DNA from: Alphaproteobacteria bacterium
GTDB taxonomy: Bacteria > Pseudomonadota > Alphaproteobacteria > Rhizobiales > JAJFHC01
Length of the DNA: 64,000 nucleotides
Reading direction: 5' to 3'
Assembly (NCBI GenBank): GCA_021775805.1
Contig: JAJFHD010000060.1
Span: 1-64,000, forward strand
The notes beneath the pieces are model-generated. The model was not told where the DNA came from. It was given only the letters and a program-made list of their open reading frames with translations, and ran no database searches. This document shows, piece after piece, positions 35,160 through 44,435 of the stretch. The translations under genes and the position numbers were made by a program. Numbering within the stretch: position 1 is the first letter of the stretch; each line of letters starts with the position of its first letter.

Positions 35160-37004
35160 TCAGGCCTGAAGCCTTTCAGCCGTTCCCTCGCGGCCGTCGG
35201 TTTGAATGAGTTCGAGAAACATTTCGGCGAAGTCACGGAGTTTAGCCTCGCCAACACCGTGTATTTCGGAGAATTCCATGCGGGTTTGGGGGCGGCGAGT
35301 GGCCATGTCAATCAGCGTGCGGTCGGAGAATATGACATAGGCGGGAACGCCGCGTTCCTGGGCAAGCTTGAGACGGAACTGCTTGAGTTGGAGCAACAGG
35401 TCATTGTCCTGGGATGCAATCTGCTGCACCGGTTTTGAGATTGTGGACTTCTTGGTCTTTCCGGTCTTGATTGTGTCCATGCGGTACTGAAAACTGGCCT
35501 CGCCGTCAAACAGCTGCCGGCCCTTCGGGGTGACGCTGAGGCCGCCGAAGCCCTGGATGTCGAGTTTGAGGAATTCGGTCGCAACCAGTTGCCTGATGAT
35601 TGAACGCCATGCCTCTTTTGGATGATGGTTGCCGCTGCCATGAACCGCCAGTTGGTCGTGGCCGCATGACAGGATTTTCTCGGTCCGACCGCCTCTGAGA
35701 ACATCGATGATGTGGACCGCTCCGAACCGTTCACCGGTTTCGCGTACGGCTTCCAGAACCAATTGCCCTTCGCGGGTGCCGTCGGCCATCGCAACCGGAT
35801 CAAGACACATGTCGCAATTGTTGCAGGCATCTGTCTGCTCGTCGAAATAGCCCAGCAACACACGCCGGCGGCACTCGGGAGATTCACAATAGGAGATCAG
35901 GGCATCGAGGCGTTTGTGTTCGCGGCGTTTGCGATCGTCGGCGCTGTCTTCCTGTTCGATGAACATGCGGCGCATGCGCAGGTCATCGAGGCCGTAGAGC
36001 ATGTGTGCTACGGCGGGCAAACCGTCACGGCCGGCGCGGCCGATTTCCTGATAGTACGCCTCGACAGATCCCGGAATGTCGGTGTGGAAGACAAAGCGGA
36101 CATCGGGTTTGTCGATGCCCATGCCGAAGGCGATGGTTGCAACGATGACGATGCCCGGCTCGGTCAGGAACGTGTTGTGGTTGGCAACCCGTCCGGTTTT
36201 CTCCATGCCGGCGTGATAGGGAAGGGCCCGGACATCATTGTCCTGAAGCAAAAGGGCGGTTTCTTCGGTCTTCTTGCGTGACAGGCAATAGACGATGCCG
36301 CTATCGCCGCTGTGGGATTCAAGGAATTTCAGAAGCTGGCCCTTCCAGTCGCGCTTCATCTCGACGGCGAGACGGATGTTGGGACGGTCAAAACCGGAAA
36401 CGAAAGTTGAACCGTTGCCGGCAAAAACCTTATGCTCGATATCCTGACGGGTTACGGCGTCAGCCGTGGCTGTGAGTGCGACCAGAGGGACCCCGGTGAA
36501 GAAATCCTTCAATTTCGAGAGGTCGGCATATTCGGGACGGAAGGCGGGACCCCATTGCGAAATGCAGTGAGCCTCGTCGACCGCGATCAACCGGACCGGA
36601 AGCCGTGACAGGGCCGCAAGCATGCGCTCTGTCATGAGCCGTTCGGGGGCCAGGTAGAGTATCGAGATGTCGCCGCGGGCGGCCCGGCGCCAGGTTTCAA
36701 CGTTTTCTTCGCGGGAGCGGGAGGAGTTGATCGTGTCGGCGGCAACCCCTGCAAGCTTCAGGGCAGCGACCTGATCCTGCATCAGGGCGACCAGAGGGGA
36801 GACAACGATGGTCAGGCCTCCGAGCACCAGAGCCGGTATCTGGTAACACAGCGACTTGCCGGATCCGGTGGGCATGACCGCCAGGGCACTGCGGCCCGAC
36901 AAGAGCGTGTTCACCACATCCTCCTGCCCAGGACGGAAGTCATCGAACCCGAATACGTCCTTCAGGATCGGTCTGGTCTGTTCGCTGAATTGTCCGATTG
37001 TCAT
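35160..37004 (-). CDS. recQ: ATP-dependent DNA helicase RecQ
   Basis: A 614-residue 3'-5' helicase of recombination and repair, close to the E. coli RecQ length. The helicase core has Walker A PTGSGKS (45-51), DEAH (143-146) in AVDEAHCISQWG, and motif VI GRAGRDG. The zinc-binding region is CRRRVLLGYFDEQTDACNNC with four cysteines, followed by the winged-helix RQC domain and a C-terminal HRDC domain (LKLAQERGVPAYVIFSDRTL). I start at ATG 37004 (MTIGQFSEQ); the open frame begins at a TTG ten codons earlier. It is transcribed alone, upstream of the 5-oxoprolinase-type gene. Confidence 0.95.
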   Translation of the reverse strand: MTIGQFSEQTRPILKDVFGFDDFRPGQEDVVNTLLSGRSALAVMPTGSGKSLCYQIPALVLGGLTIVVSPLVALMQDQVAALKLAGVAADTINSSRSREENVETWRRAARGDISILYLAPERLMTERMLAALSRLPVRLIAVDEAHCISQWGPAFRPEYADLSKLKDFFTGVPLVALTATADAVTRQDIEHKVFAGNGSTFVSGFDRPNIRLAVEMKRDWKGQLLKFLESHSGDSGIVYCLSRKKTEETALLLQDNDVRALPYHAGMEKTGRVANHNTFLTEPGIVIVATIAFGMGIDKPDVRFVFHTDIPGSVEAYYQEIGRAGRDGLPAVAHMLYGLDDLRMRRMFIEQEDSADDRKRREHKRLDALISYCESPECRRRVLLGYFDEQTDACNNCDMCLDPVAMADGTREGQLVLEAVRETGERFGAVHIIDVLRGGRTEKILSCGHDQLAVHGSGNHHPKEAWRSIIRQLVATEFLKLDIQGFGGLSVTPKGRQLFDGEASFQYRMDTIKTGKTKKSTISKPVQQIASQDNDLLLQLKQFRLKLAQERGVPAYVIFSDRTLIDMATRRPQTRMEFSEIHGVGEAKLRDFAEMFLELIQTDGREGTAERLQA

Positions 37005-37313
37005 GACCCAGTGATAGCGTGATTCCTTGATCAAAAGCAGGCGGAAATTTACACGTTCCGACGGAGGGGAATCCGTCGAAAGGAACCGTCATATCCGTAA
37101 GTGCGAAAGATTCTTTACGTTATCGGCGAGGCGAACCGTTGTTTGGGGTTTGATTTGAGACAGGTAATGTCAAGTGTGCTTTGAGTCTTGTGATCGTGGT
37201 CGCAGTCTGGTGGACCTATCACGGGCGAAGTCGGGGTGGCTTGTGGGGCCACGACACCGGCCAGCGCAACGTGCAAGGCAAAGGAGGGCCGGAGCATCCT
37301 GGTCCGCGTCTTG
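37005..37313. other. Gene-free region between the glycosyltransferase gene and recQ
   Basis: 309 bases containing only a weak minus-strand frame (37115-37342) that overlaps the end of the glycosyltransferase gene and has no ribosome site or family features. The recQ promoter should lie near the right-hand end of the leftward approach. I see a short GTGGC/GCCAC hairpin near 37230 but nothing else I can support. Confidence 0.45.
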
Positions 37314-38348
37314 TCAACGCGACTGAGAAATTTCTCTGACAAATGACGCTATTGCTTCGCCGGACTGTCCAGGTTCGAGTTGCTCGAGGTTAGGACGTTT
37401 GCTGGGTGCCTCCCCCTCAATGAAATTCTGCAATGTCTTTGTGCTCAACATCCCATCATAACACGTGATCCACCCCCTCCCTACGATCTTGGAATATTGC
37501 AAAGCGAAAGGCGTAACCGGTGTGAGAAGTGGCCGTTCTCCGCACGCTGCATAGACGATCGATCCAGAATGAAGATAGTCCCGATAAGGCAATATGTGTC
37601 GGTCGCAAGCAGCGAAATTCTCAGCAAATAGGTTTTCGGTCATATGATCCAAATGGAGAATTATTCGTTGGTCATCGGACGCCGCCGCGAGCACGTCGTC
37701 GCGAGCTTTTGGCGTTCTCGGCAGGCCTGCGATGAGCAACCGAAAGTGACGTTGTTCAAGCTTCCTGAAAATATGGATCAACTCTGGGAGACCTTTGTAG
37801 TCGCCCACCGTACCCAAAGAGCCGATCAGGCGGTCACCCTCTTTGATCCCCAATGCCTCTCTTCGCATACGAGCCAGGGGCGTCGGTCGAATGACATTGG
37901 TGTATGCCGGGTGCCAAAATGTGCCAACGGGCTTTAACCTGAGCAACGGGAACGCATCTAAGACCTGGCCGCGCGTGTCGCTCCCTAAGGTCATGAATCC
38001 GTCGACTAGGAGACTGAGACCCGATGTGAGCAATTGCCACACCAGTCGATCCTCCCTTTCAAGTTCGTGTGGCTTGATGTTGTGCACGACCCAAATGATT
38101 CGTTTGCCTTGTCTTTTCCAGCGTGACAAAGCCCACAACTCTTTCAATGTTTGCGAAAAGGGTCCGGTGTCGCGCCGCCAAAAAATCTGATCGGGCCATT
38201 GGATCAGCAAAGCGGCAGCGGCGTCCACCACACCATCGCTCGGTCTGTCGATCGGATGAAATATGCATCCAGCTGACGCCAGCCCTTCGCCCAACATTTC
38301 CATGTAGCGATTTCCAGTCAGATGGCCTGGCCACGATGCAATGATCAC
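37314..38348 (-). CDS. Glycosyltransferase, GT-B fold (surface polysaccharide)
   Basis: A 344-residue protein with a two-domain GT-B look. The N-domain opens with MIIASWPGHLTGNRYMEML and includes IIWVVHNIKPHELE, a segment common to polysaccharide transferases that begin with a His-Asn loop. The C-domain starts near GDRLIGSLGTVGDYKGLPEL and carries a nucleotide-sugar pocket around ILPYRDYLHSGSIVYAAC. No signal or membrane segment, so it would act at the cytoplasmic face. It begins the AT-richer surface-sugar block with a second transferase 40 bases upstream on the same strand. Donor and acceptor are unknown. Confidence 0.75.
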   Translation of the reverse strand: MIIASWPGHLTGNRYMEMLGEGLASAGCIFHPIDRPSDGVVDAAAALLIQWPDQIFWRRDTGPFSQTLKELWALSRWKRQGKRIIWVVHNIKPHELEREDRLVWQLLTSGLSLLVDGFMTLGSDTRGQVLDAFPLLRLKPVGTFWHPAYTNVIRPTPLARMRREALGIKEGDRLIGSLGTVGDYKGLPELIHIFRKLEQRHFRLLIAGLPRTPKARDDVLAAASDDQRIILHLDHMTENLFAENFAACDRHILPYRDYLHSGSIVYAACGERPLLTPVTPFALQYSKIVGRGWITCYDGMLSTKTLQNFIEGEAPSKRPNLEQLEPGQSGEAIASFVREISQSR

Positions 38349-38388
38349 TTACTCAAATCCCGTGAGGTGTGACAGACGGCAAGTGCGG

Positions 38389-39411
38389 TTACTCGAACCC
38401 GCTAATGAATCGGCTCCACAGTTCATCGCTCCATGTGTTGAATTTTTCTGCTTGCTCCAGTGCGCCACTGGATAGCTTTCGCCGGACAGGTTCGTCCTCG
38501 AAGACTTCTTTTACTATGGCGACCCAATCTTCAATCGTCGCGTTTCGATCAACGACAATTCCACCAGCCCCGACCGTTTCCGGTATCCCCCCGATTCCAC
38601 TTGCCACAGATGGAATGCCGCTGAATTGAGCTTCTGTGATCACACGACCCCAAGCTTCTTCCCATTGACTCGGCACGAGCATAACACGCGTCCTAGAATA
38701 GACTTTCTTCATATCCGCATGTCGCCGTTCCAGGCGTATGTTGGAATGAAGCCGGCATCGGGTTTTCAACGAATTCCACTCCGTAGATGACCGTGGCCAC
38801 GCCTCCACTAACAAAAATGGTATGTCGGGAAGATTCAGTGCCACCAAAAATGCCGTTTCAACGCCCTTTTTGGAGTTTGGGTTCACAAAGGTTACGTGCT
38901 CTTGGTTTGTTACGCATTCATACTGATCTCTTTCGATTATCGGCAAAAGCAGTTCGGCATCCAGGCCGGTGATCGTTTTAACGATACCTACAGTGAATTT
39001 TGAGTTGGCTACAATTCTCGCCCCCTCAAATCTATTCAAGGCCAATAAACATTCCTTTTTTTCGGCATCTCTTACAAAAATTATCTTCTTACCGGACTGT
39101 TTTTGATTGAAATTCTCCAACACATGATTTCCAACATTCAACAAGATGTGCGTATTTGTATTGTCCCGTACCATTTCAGCGTATGCTTGCGCCAGATTTT
39201 GGGCTCGCACTACCTGGTAGGGAACCCGATGGTGCAATACCCGCCTCAGGCGATCAGCAAACGTCCCCTGCTCACACAAGACCACCGGCTCAAATCCGTG
39301 TTTTTGCAATCGGATTGCGAGGCCATGGATACTGCTCTCCCGGCCACCGGCCCGGTCGGGGAGATAAGTGTGATCTGAGACGATGAATGCTTTGCCCCTT
39401 GTCATGTGCAA
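38389..39411 (-). CDS. Glycosyltransferase family 4-type protein
   Basis: A 340-residue GT4-type transferase. The C-terminal half has the family core: RVMLVPSQWEEAWGRVITEAQFSGIPSVAS, including the E-x7-E pair that binds the nucleotide-sugar, followed by GIGGIPETVGAGGIVVD. The N-domain is shorter than average but keeps the SIHGLAIRLQKHGFE region. It lies between the methyltransferase and the other transferase gene, all on the minus strand. It probably adds a sugar to a surface glycan; donor not readable. Confidence 0.85.
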   Translation of the reverse strand: MHMTRGKAFIVSDHTYLPDRAGGRESSIHGLAIRLQKHGFEPVVLCEQGTFADRLRRVLHHRVPYQVVRAQNLAQAYAEMVRDNTNTHILLNVGNHVLENFNQKQSGKKIIFVRDAEKKECLLALNRFEGARIVANSKFTVGIVKTITGLDAELLLPIIERDQYECVTNQEHVTFVNPNSKKGVETAFLVALNLPDIPFLLVEAWPRSSTEWNSLKTRCRLHSNIRLERRHADMKKVYSRTRVMLVPSQWEEAWGRVITEAQFSGIPSVASGIGGIPETVGAGGIVVDRNATIEDWVAIVKEVFEDEPVRRKLSSGALEQAEKFNTWSDELWSRFISGFE

Positions 39412-39474
39412 ATTACCGGAACTGGGCCAATACTTCTTCCTTCATGGCGCCAGTTGTTTCGGTGTTTCAGAACG

Positions 39475-40101
39475 CTATATACGTCTTGCATAACCCCATC
39501 CGTCTTTTTCCCAGCAATCAAACCTGTCGTCCCTTTGAACAAGTAATTCAAACACTTCCCTGACTTGCGGTGTGTTTTTATAGTCATTTGGCATCAATCG
39601 CACTTTTTCTGTGTCTTTCAATGATGGACTCTCCGCGTATGTCCAGTCCAAGTCATCAAAAATTAAAAGGCCTCCAGAAGAGATCATGTTCGCGATAAGT
39701 AAAAATGCAAAACCATCAACATCCCAACTGTGAGATCCATCTATAAAAACAAAATCAGCTGTATATTCCGCTTTCCTTGTCAAATTTCTCAAGTACCAAT
39801 TATATCCGAGTTCAGAGAATACTGGATCAATAAATTCAGAAAGTTCGGTTTTTTTCAGTAAATTATAGATATTTGGAACTCTGTCATGTGCAGATAAATT
39901 ATCAATACACGTCAATACACCGCCATTATTGATTTCGTGTAAAGCACCGGCAATGTAAATGCTACTTGTGCCATGAGCAAAACCTAGTTCCAGGCAATTT
40001 TCGTATCGATTTTCCAATACGGTGTTGTACAGGATCGTACCTTTTTGTGGACCCGTGAAAGGCAATCCTTCTGTAATCGACTTGATAGACTCGAGATTCA
40101 T
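39475..40101 (-). CDS. Class I SAM-dependent methyltransferase, AT-rich
   Basis: A 208-residue protein of the Methyltransferase_24-like type. The SAM-binding segment is CLELGFAHGTSSIYIAGAL near residue 38, followed by an acidic strand-end LTCIDNLSAHD and FVFIDGSHSWD, typical of this group. GLLIFDDLDW follows. The gene is very AT-rich (17 G or C among bases 39841-39900), far below its neighbours, which points to recent transfer. It is the first gene of the minus-strand glycan set and may methylate a sugar, by context only. Confidence 0.8.
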   Translation of the reverse strand: MNLESIKSITEGLPFTGPQKGTILYNTVLENRYENCLELGFAHGTSSIYIAGALHEINNGGVLTCIDNLSAHDRVPNIYNLLKKTELSEFIDPVFSELGYNWYLRNLTRKAEYTADFVFIDGSHSWDVDGFAFLLIANMISSGGLLIFDDLDWTYAESPSLKDTEKVRLMPNDYKNTPQVREVFELLVQRDDRFDCWEKDGWGYARRI

Positions 40102-40711
40102 GCTCTGTATTCTCCGATATGCCTAGAATCTCGTTGACGATCAATGACGCGGCAAATCAATCTGTATTGGAATCCGACATCCGACATCCGGCATCGACCA
40201 TAAGAGTATTGTCCTAGGGTTATGATACTGGCCCAAGTCATACATTTTTCAACACCTACTTCGGTTTGGTCCGGCATTTGAAACGCCAGGAGCATACTTC
40301 AACATCTTTGTCGCATCGATCGGCTGAAGTCGGTTATAGCCAACGAACGTTGAGGCAATCGGTTCTGACAGTTTCAAGTTGATGATGCGGGCATTCCGAA
40401 GCGACGTGACTGCCGACCCGAACAGTGTGGCGAAGACCTGACCCTAATTTTATCATTCGTCCAAAGAGAAATTGGTTAGTCCATCACCCTATTGTCGTTC
40501 GTGGCATTTCATGCCTCCAACCAGGCCTCTCATGGGAGCGCCCCTTGTCTGGACGCATGAATGTTGGAGGTAATCTGATGCGGCCGTTGCTTCCCAATCG
40601 AATCTCCGCGAGACTAACCCGATCGGTCAAACAACATTCGGTACAACAGGGGCCACTGCTTTGTACGGCGAACACCAACGCCGGTAGCGGTTTATCTGTC
40701 AAAGGAACGAG
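40102..40711. other. Gene-free region with an orphan reading frame
   Basis: 610 bases between divergent glycan genes. On the minus strand, about 65 codons are open from 40446 down to a TGA near 40250 (reading GQVFATLFGSAVTSLRN, then ARIINLKLSEPIASTF) but with an in-frame TAG just upstream and no start codon. It may be the tail of a lost gene. The stretch AAGACCTGACCCTAATTTT (40433-40451) resembles the ends of small transposon-like repeats seen in other genomes, from memory only. The right end must hold the promoter of the GT4-GT25 gene. Confidence 0.35.
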
Positions 40712-42517
40712 ATGCTCAAAATTCTTTACATACTGGACCGATTTCCCGTCATCATGGAATCATATGTAGCGACCGAACTCGATGTCGTCACCCCTGACCA
40801 CGATATCAAGATTGCGGTGTTCAATGAAATTCCTGAGCAGAGTTATCCGACCCGGCATCGCTTTGACATGGTGCGGGATGAGGACCACCTTGACGAGCTG
40901 GTCCGCGCTTTCAAGCCTGATATCCTGCATGGCCATTTTTTTGAACAGATTGAACGAATCGACGGCATTTCGAAGAAGTACGGCATTCCTTACACACTTC
41001 GCTCTCACGCCTACGACATTGCAGCTCAACGATTTGTCAGGCAGTTCGAATCCTGGGCCGACCTGATCAATGACGACAGATGCCTGGGCGTCCTGGTGTT
41101 CCCCTACGGCCGGGCACGTTTGGAACAAGCCGGTTTCCGACCTGATAAACTGATAGACGCAGGGCCGGTTTTCAATTTCGAAAGATTTATCAATCCCGCG
41201 CCTCGGGCTGTGAGCAACGCGATACTTGCGGTTGGGTCGGCCTGGCCCAAGAAGAATTTTGAGGCACTCATTGATGTCGCACCACGCCTGCCGGGTGTGT
41301 CGGTCGACCTGTACGCCGCAGGCGGGCGATTAGATGATCTCAAACAATATAACGCGTCTCGGGGTGCGCCCGTCGTTATAAAACCGGCTGTCCAAAACCA
41401 CGAGATGCCCGCAGTTTTTCGCTCCTACGACTGGTACATTTACACCGGCGACAATGACGAAGCAGGCCTGCCCGTTTCGGTTGCGGAGGCTTGGGCATCG
41501 GGCATAGGCGTGATGCTGCAACGTTCCCGAGACGAAGATTACGAGTTCGTTGGAAAGGCCGGGTACGTGTTTCGCGAACTGGATGAAGTCGTCGACATCG
41601 TTTCCAGGCCGTATCCGGAAGAAATGCGACAAGCGGGGTTCGAGCAGGCGCGGTACTGGGATTTCAGGAGACGACGCGGCGAGCTGGAAGATGTTTGGCA
41701 CGCGTACGCCGCGTCGATTGGATGTCCGGTCAAGCAGACAGTACTGCCTGTCGTGACTGAAAGGACACCCGGTGTTCCCACATTCAAGCATTTATGGAAC
41801 GTAGTAAGAGGGCGCCTAGGAGTTGGTGCTCCGCGCGATGTCGCCGCGTTTGTGATCCTGTTGAAGCGCGACAACGTTAGATGCTCTCACGTGTACGAGG
41901 AGCTTTTACCGAGTCTCTATAAATTTATGCCGATTCAATACAAATGTGAGGTGATGGACGCAACGGATGCGAAGACCGATGACCTCGACAGCTTCATGGC
42001 TCCGGGCCGGATGATAAAATCCATTGACAGCTACGACAAAGTTTCGCCCGCCAAGTTAGCATGCACAATTTCTCACATGAGAGTGTGGAAGACGATTGTT
42101 GCCTCGAATTTGAAGCACGCCATCGTGCTGGAAGACGATGTGGTTGCAGAGGATGGATTTGGTGTTTTTCTGAACGACCTAACGAAGTGTCTACCTCCCA
42201 CATTTGATCTGGTGCATCTCTATATCCACCCTGAATTTCAAAGTGACTGGTCAAACCTCGCGGCCTCGGCGCCTCAGGCTTTTGTTGATTTCGTTCCTCG
42301 CTACGGCAGGTCTGCCTATCTGTTAAGCCAATCGGGCGCACAGAAATTGCTGAGGCAGTTCAGACATCTCTCCAATCACGGTGACGTGCAAATTGCCGAA
42401 ATGGCCAACAGAGGTGACCTGTCTGTGTACTGCGCCAGTGAAATGCATGTTCAAAACATTGGGCAAATCTACCAGACGTTCAATGATGAAAAACTCCGTT
42501 CGACGATTCACTCTTGA
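40712..42517 (+). CDS. Bifunctional glycosyltransferase: GT4 N-terminal, GT25 C-terminal
   Basis: A 601-residue fusion. Residues 1-370 are a GT4 transferase, with the HGHFFEQIERIDGISKK region and EAGLPVSVAEAWASGIGVMLQ carrying the family E-x7-E. Residues about 385-600 match GT25, the LPS-type galactosyl/glucosyltransferases: KLACTISHMRVWKTIV, the metal motif AIVLEDDVVAEDGF, and GRSAYLLSQSGAQKLL. A ribosome-binding site (AAAGGAACGAG) precedes the ATG. No signal peptide or membrane helix. The fusion could add two successive sugars to the same glycan. It is divergent from the methyltransferase and convergent with the DMT exporter. Confidence 0.85.
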   Translation: MLKILYILDRFPVIMESYVATELDVVTPDHDIKIAVFNEIPEQSYPTRHRFDMVRDEDHLDELVRAFKPDILHGHFFEQIERIDGISKKYGIPYTLRSHAYDIAAQRFVRQFESWADLINDDRCLGVLVFPYGRARLEQAGFRPDKLIDAGPVFNFERFINPAPRAVSNAILAVGSAWPKKNFEALIDVAPRLPGVSVDLYAAGGRLDDLKQYNASRGAPVVIKPAVQNHEMPAVFRSYDWYIYTGDNDEAGLPVSVAEAWASGIGVMLQRSRDEDYEFVGKAGYVFRELDEVVDIVSRPYPEEMRQAGFEQARYWDFRRRRGELEDVWHAYAASIGCPVKQTVLPVVTERTPGVPTFKHLWNVVRGRLGVGAPRDVAAFVILLKRDNVRCSHVYEELLPSLYKFMPIQYKCEVMDATDAKTDDLDSFMAPGRMIKSIDSYDKVSPAKLACTISHMRVWKTIVASNLKHAIVLEDDVVAEDGFGVFLNDLTKCLPPTFDLVHLYIHPEFQSDWSNLAASAPQAFVDFVPRYGRSAYLLSQSGAQKLLRQFRHLSNHGDVQIAEMANRGDLSVYCASEMHVQNIGQIYQTFNDEKLRSTIHS

Positions 42518-42739
42518 GGAAACGCCTGGAGCACTATCCGACAATACTGAACCATTTGATGGAGCCAAATCAGTTCACTCGATTAGACGCAAGGCTCAGA
42601 CACATCGCGGCAGGCAAATGGGCCACCCGCTAATACATCAACATGAAACCGCTCTTCGAGGAGCAAACATCAAACCGCGGAGCCGTTGCATGAAGAAATG
42701 TGCGAAAGATCTTTGACACTATTCGTTGGTGCGACATCT

Positions 42740-43612
42740 TCAAAGGTCGTCGACCCGCATTTTCCGGCTTGCGGCAACGATGACCATGATGATCAGGGCA
42801 AACAGCAGTGTGATGCCGTCGATCGGTTCCCCGAGCAAGAGGGCGGCAACGGCCAGGGTGACGAATGTCTGGAGAAGCTGAACCTGGCCGACGCGGGCAA
42901 TGCCGCCAAGGGCGAGACCGGCATTCCAGGCAAAAAAGGCAATGAGCTGACTGAAGATCCCGATGTAAAAAAACGCCGCCCAGGCCGTGGCGGACACGGA
43001 TCTGACATTGTCCGGCACAGTCAGAAACGCGACCGGCAGAGCCAGCGGAACCGACAGAAGAACGGCCCAGCAGATGACCTGCCAGGCACCCATCGTACGG
43101 GTTAGCCTTGCGCCGAAAGCGTAGCCTACGGATGCGCTTATGACGGATAAGATAAGTAAGCTGTCAGCAACATGGACAGGACCCGAGCCGTCGAGGAGGG
43201 CGAAAGCAATGACAGCGGCTGCGCCCAGCGCGCCACAGATCCAGAAGCCGAGAGACGGGCGTTCCCGTCCGAACACGACACCGGCGATGGTTGTTGCCAG
43301 CGGCATGATTCCGAGCACGACCCCGCCATGGGATGCCGGTGCATGTTTCATGGCGATCGCCGTGAACAACGGATAGAGAACGACATTGCCGAGGGTTATC
43401 ACCGCAAGGCCCAGCCATTGGGAGCGCGCGGGAAACCGCTGACGCGTGGCAACAAGTATGATTGCGGCCACAACTGCCGCCGGCAATACGCGCGCAACAC
43501 CGACAAAGACCGGGTCCAGTTCGGTCACGGCGAGGCGCATGACGGGCAGGGTGATGCCAAAGAAGACAACACCGATGAAGCCCAGCGCGTAACCCTTCAT
43601 TTCAGTTGACAT
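42740..43612 (-). CDS. EamA/DMT-superfamily transporter
   Basis: A 290-residue inner-membrane protein with ten predicted hydrophobic helices arranged as two EamA repeats, for example GYALGFIGVVFFGITLPVM and LGIMPLATTIAGVVFG in the first half and AWAAFFYIGIFSQLIAFFAWN and VTLAVAALLLGEPIDG in the second. The last motif is the typical end of the second repeat. Such proteins export or import amino acids, nucleotides or sugars. I start at ATG 43612, since the open frame's 12 earlier codons have no ribosome site. It is divergent from the TerB-DnaJ gene. Substrate unknown. Confidence 0.88.
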   Translation of the reverse strand: MSTEMKGYALGFIGVVFFGITLPVMRLAVTELDPVFVGVARVLPAAVVAAIILVATRQRFPARSQWLGLAVITLGNVVLYPLFTAIAMKHAPASHGGVVLGIMPLATTIAGVVFGRERPSLGFWICGALGAAAVIAFALLDGSGPVHVADSLLILSVISASVGYAFGARLTRTMGAWQVICWAVLLSVPLALPVAFLTVPDNVRSVSATAWAAFFYIGIFSQLIAFFAWNAGLALGGIARVGQVQLLQTFVTLAVAALLLGEPIDGITLLFALIIMVIVAASRKMRVDDL

Positions 43613-43712
43613 GTATGGTTCCACCCCTCCCGAAGCATGGCGTATCATACGACGACTTTGCCGCAGAAGATTCTAGCCGCGTTTTTTGCGAATCTCGGAT
43701 ATTGTGCCGCCC

Positions 43713-44435
43713 ATGTCTATCTGGGGAAAATTGGCAGGGGCTGCGGCAGGTCTCGCTGTGGGCGGACCGATCGGTGCGCTGATCGGTGCGGTCGCAGGTC
43801 ATTATGCGATCGACAAGACGCGCGTCAGCGACGATGGCGGGCCCAAGGACCAGCTTGCGTTCACTGTCGGTGTCATCGCGCTTGGTGCAAAAATGGCCAA
43901 GGCGGACGGTGTCGTTACACGCGACGAGGTCGACGCTTTCAAGCAGGTGTTTTCCGTGCCGCCATCGGAACTCAAGAACGTGGCGCGGATCTTCAACATG
44001 GCGAAACAGGACGTGGCTGGGTACGACGCTTACGCCTCCCAGCTCGCTGATCTCTTCAAGACCAGGAAGCAAATGCTTGAAGACGTCATGGATGGCCTGT
44101 TCCACATTGCCAAGGCCGACGGCGTCGTTCACCCCAGCGAGCTTGAGTATCTGGAGTCGGTGGCCCAAATATTCGGGTTTGCAACGCTGGATTTTGCCCG
44201 GATCAAGGCCCGCCATGTGGCGCCGGAAGAGTCGGATCCTTATCTGGTCCTGGGCATCGGCCGGGATGCAAGCGACGCGGACGTCAAACAGACCTACCGC
44301 AAGCTGGTCGCGGAGAATCATCCCGACAAGGTGATCGCGCGCGGCGTGCCGGAGGAATTCGTGGCGATTGCCACCGAGAAGATCGCGGCAATCAATGCCG
44401 CTTACGACATCATCCAGAAGGAACGCGGTCTGTGA
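43713..44435 (+). CDS. djlA: DjlA-like co-chaperone (TerB domain plus C-terminal J domain)
   Basis: A 240-residue protein. After a short glycine/alanine-rich segment (AGAAAGLAVGGPIGALIGAVAGH) that may insert in the membrane, residues 45-170 form a TerB-like helical domain with acidic metal-site repeats KADGVVTRDE and KADGVVHPSE. Residues 176-240 are a J domain with the essential HPD in ENHPDK, which stimulates a DnaK-type ATPase. ATG 43713 (MSIWGKLAG) is chosen because it gives the usual family start; the frame is open further upstream. Its stop overlaps the GTG of the AmpD-type gene by one codon position (GTGA), so both are co-translated. Confidence 0.88.
   Translation: MSIWGKLAGAAAGLAVGGPIGALIGAVAGHYAIDKTRVSDDGGPKDQLAFTVGVIALGAKMAKADGVVTRDEVDAFKQVFSVPPSELKNVARIFNMAKQDVAGYDAYASQLADLFKTRKQMLEDVMDGLFHIAKADGVVHPSELEYLESVAQIFGFATLDFARIKARHVAPEESDPYLVLGIGRDASDADVKQTYRKLVAENHPDKVIARGVPEEFVAIATEKIAAINAAYDIIQKERGL

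Noticed and set aside
37115-37342. 75-codon minus-strand frame
   Set aside because: Overlaps the end of the glycosyltransferase gene and lacks a ribosome site.
40425-40769. 114-codon plus-strand frame
   Set aside because: Runs into the GT4-GT25 gene out of frame and has no domain features.
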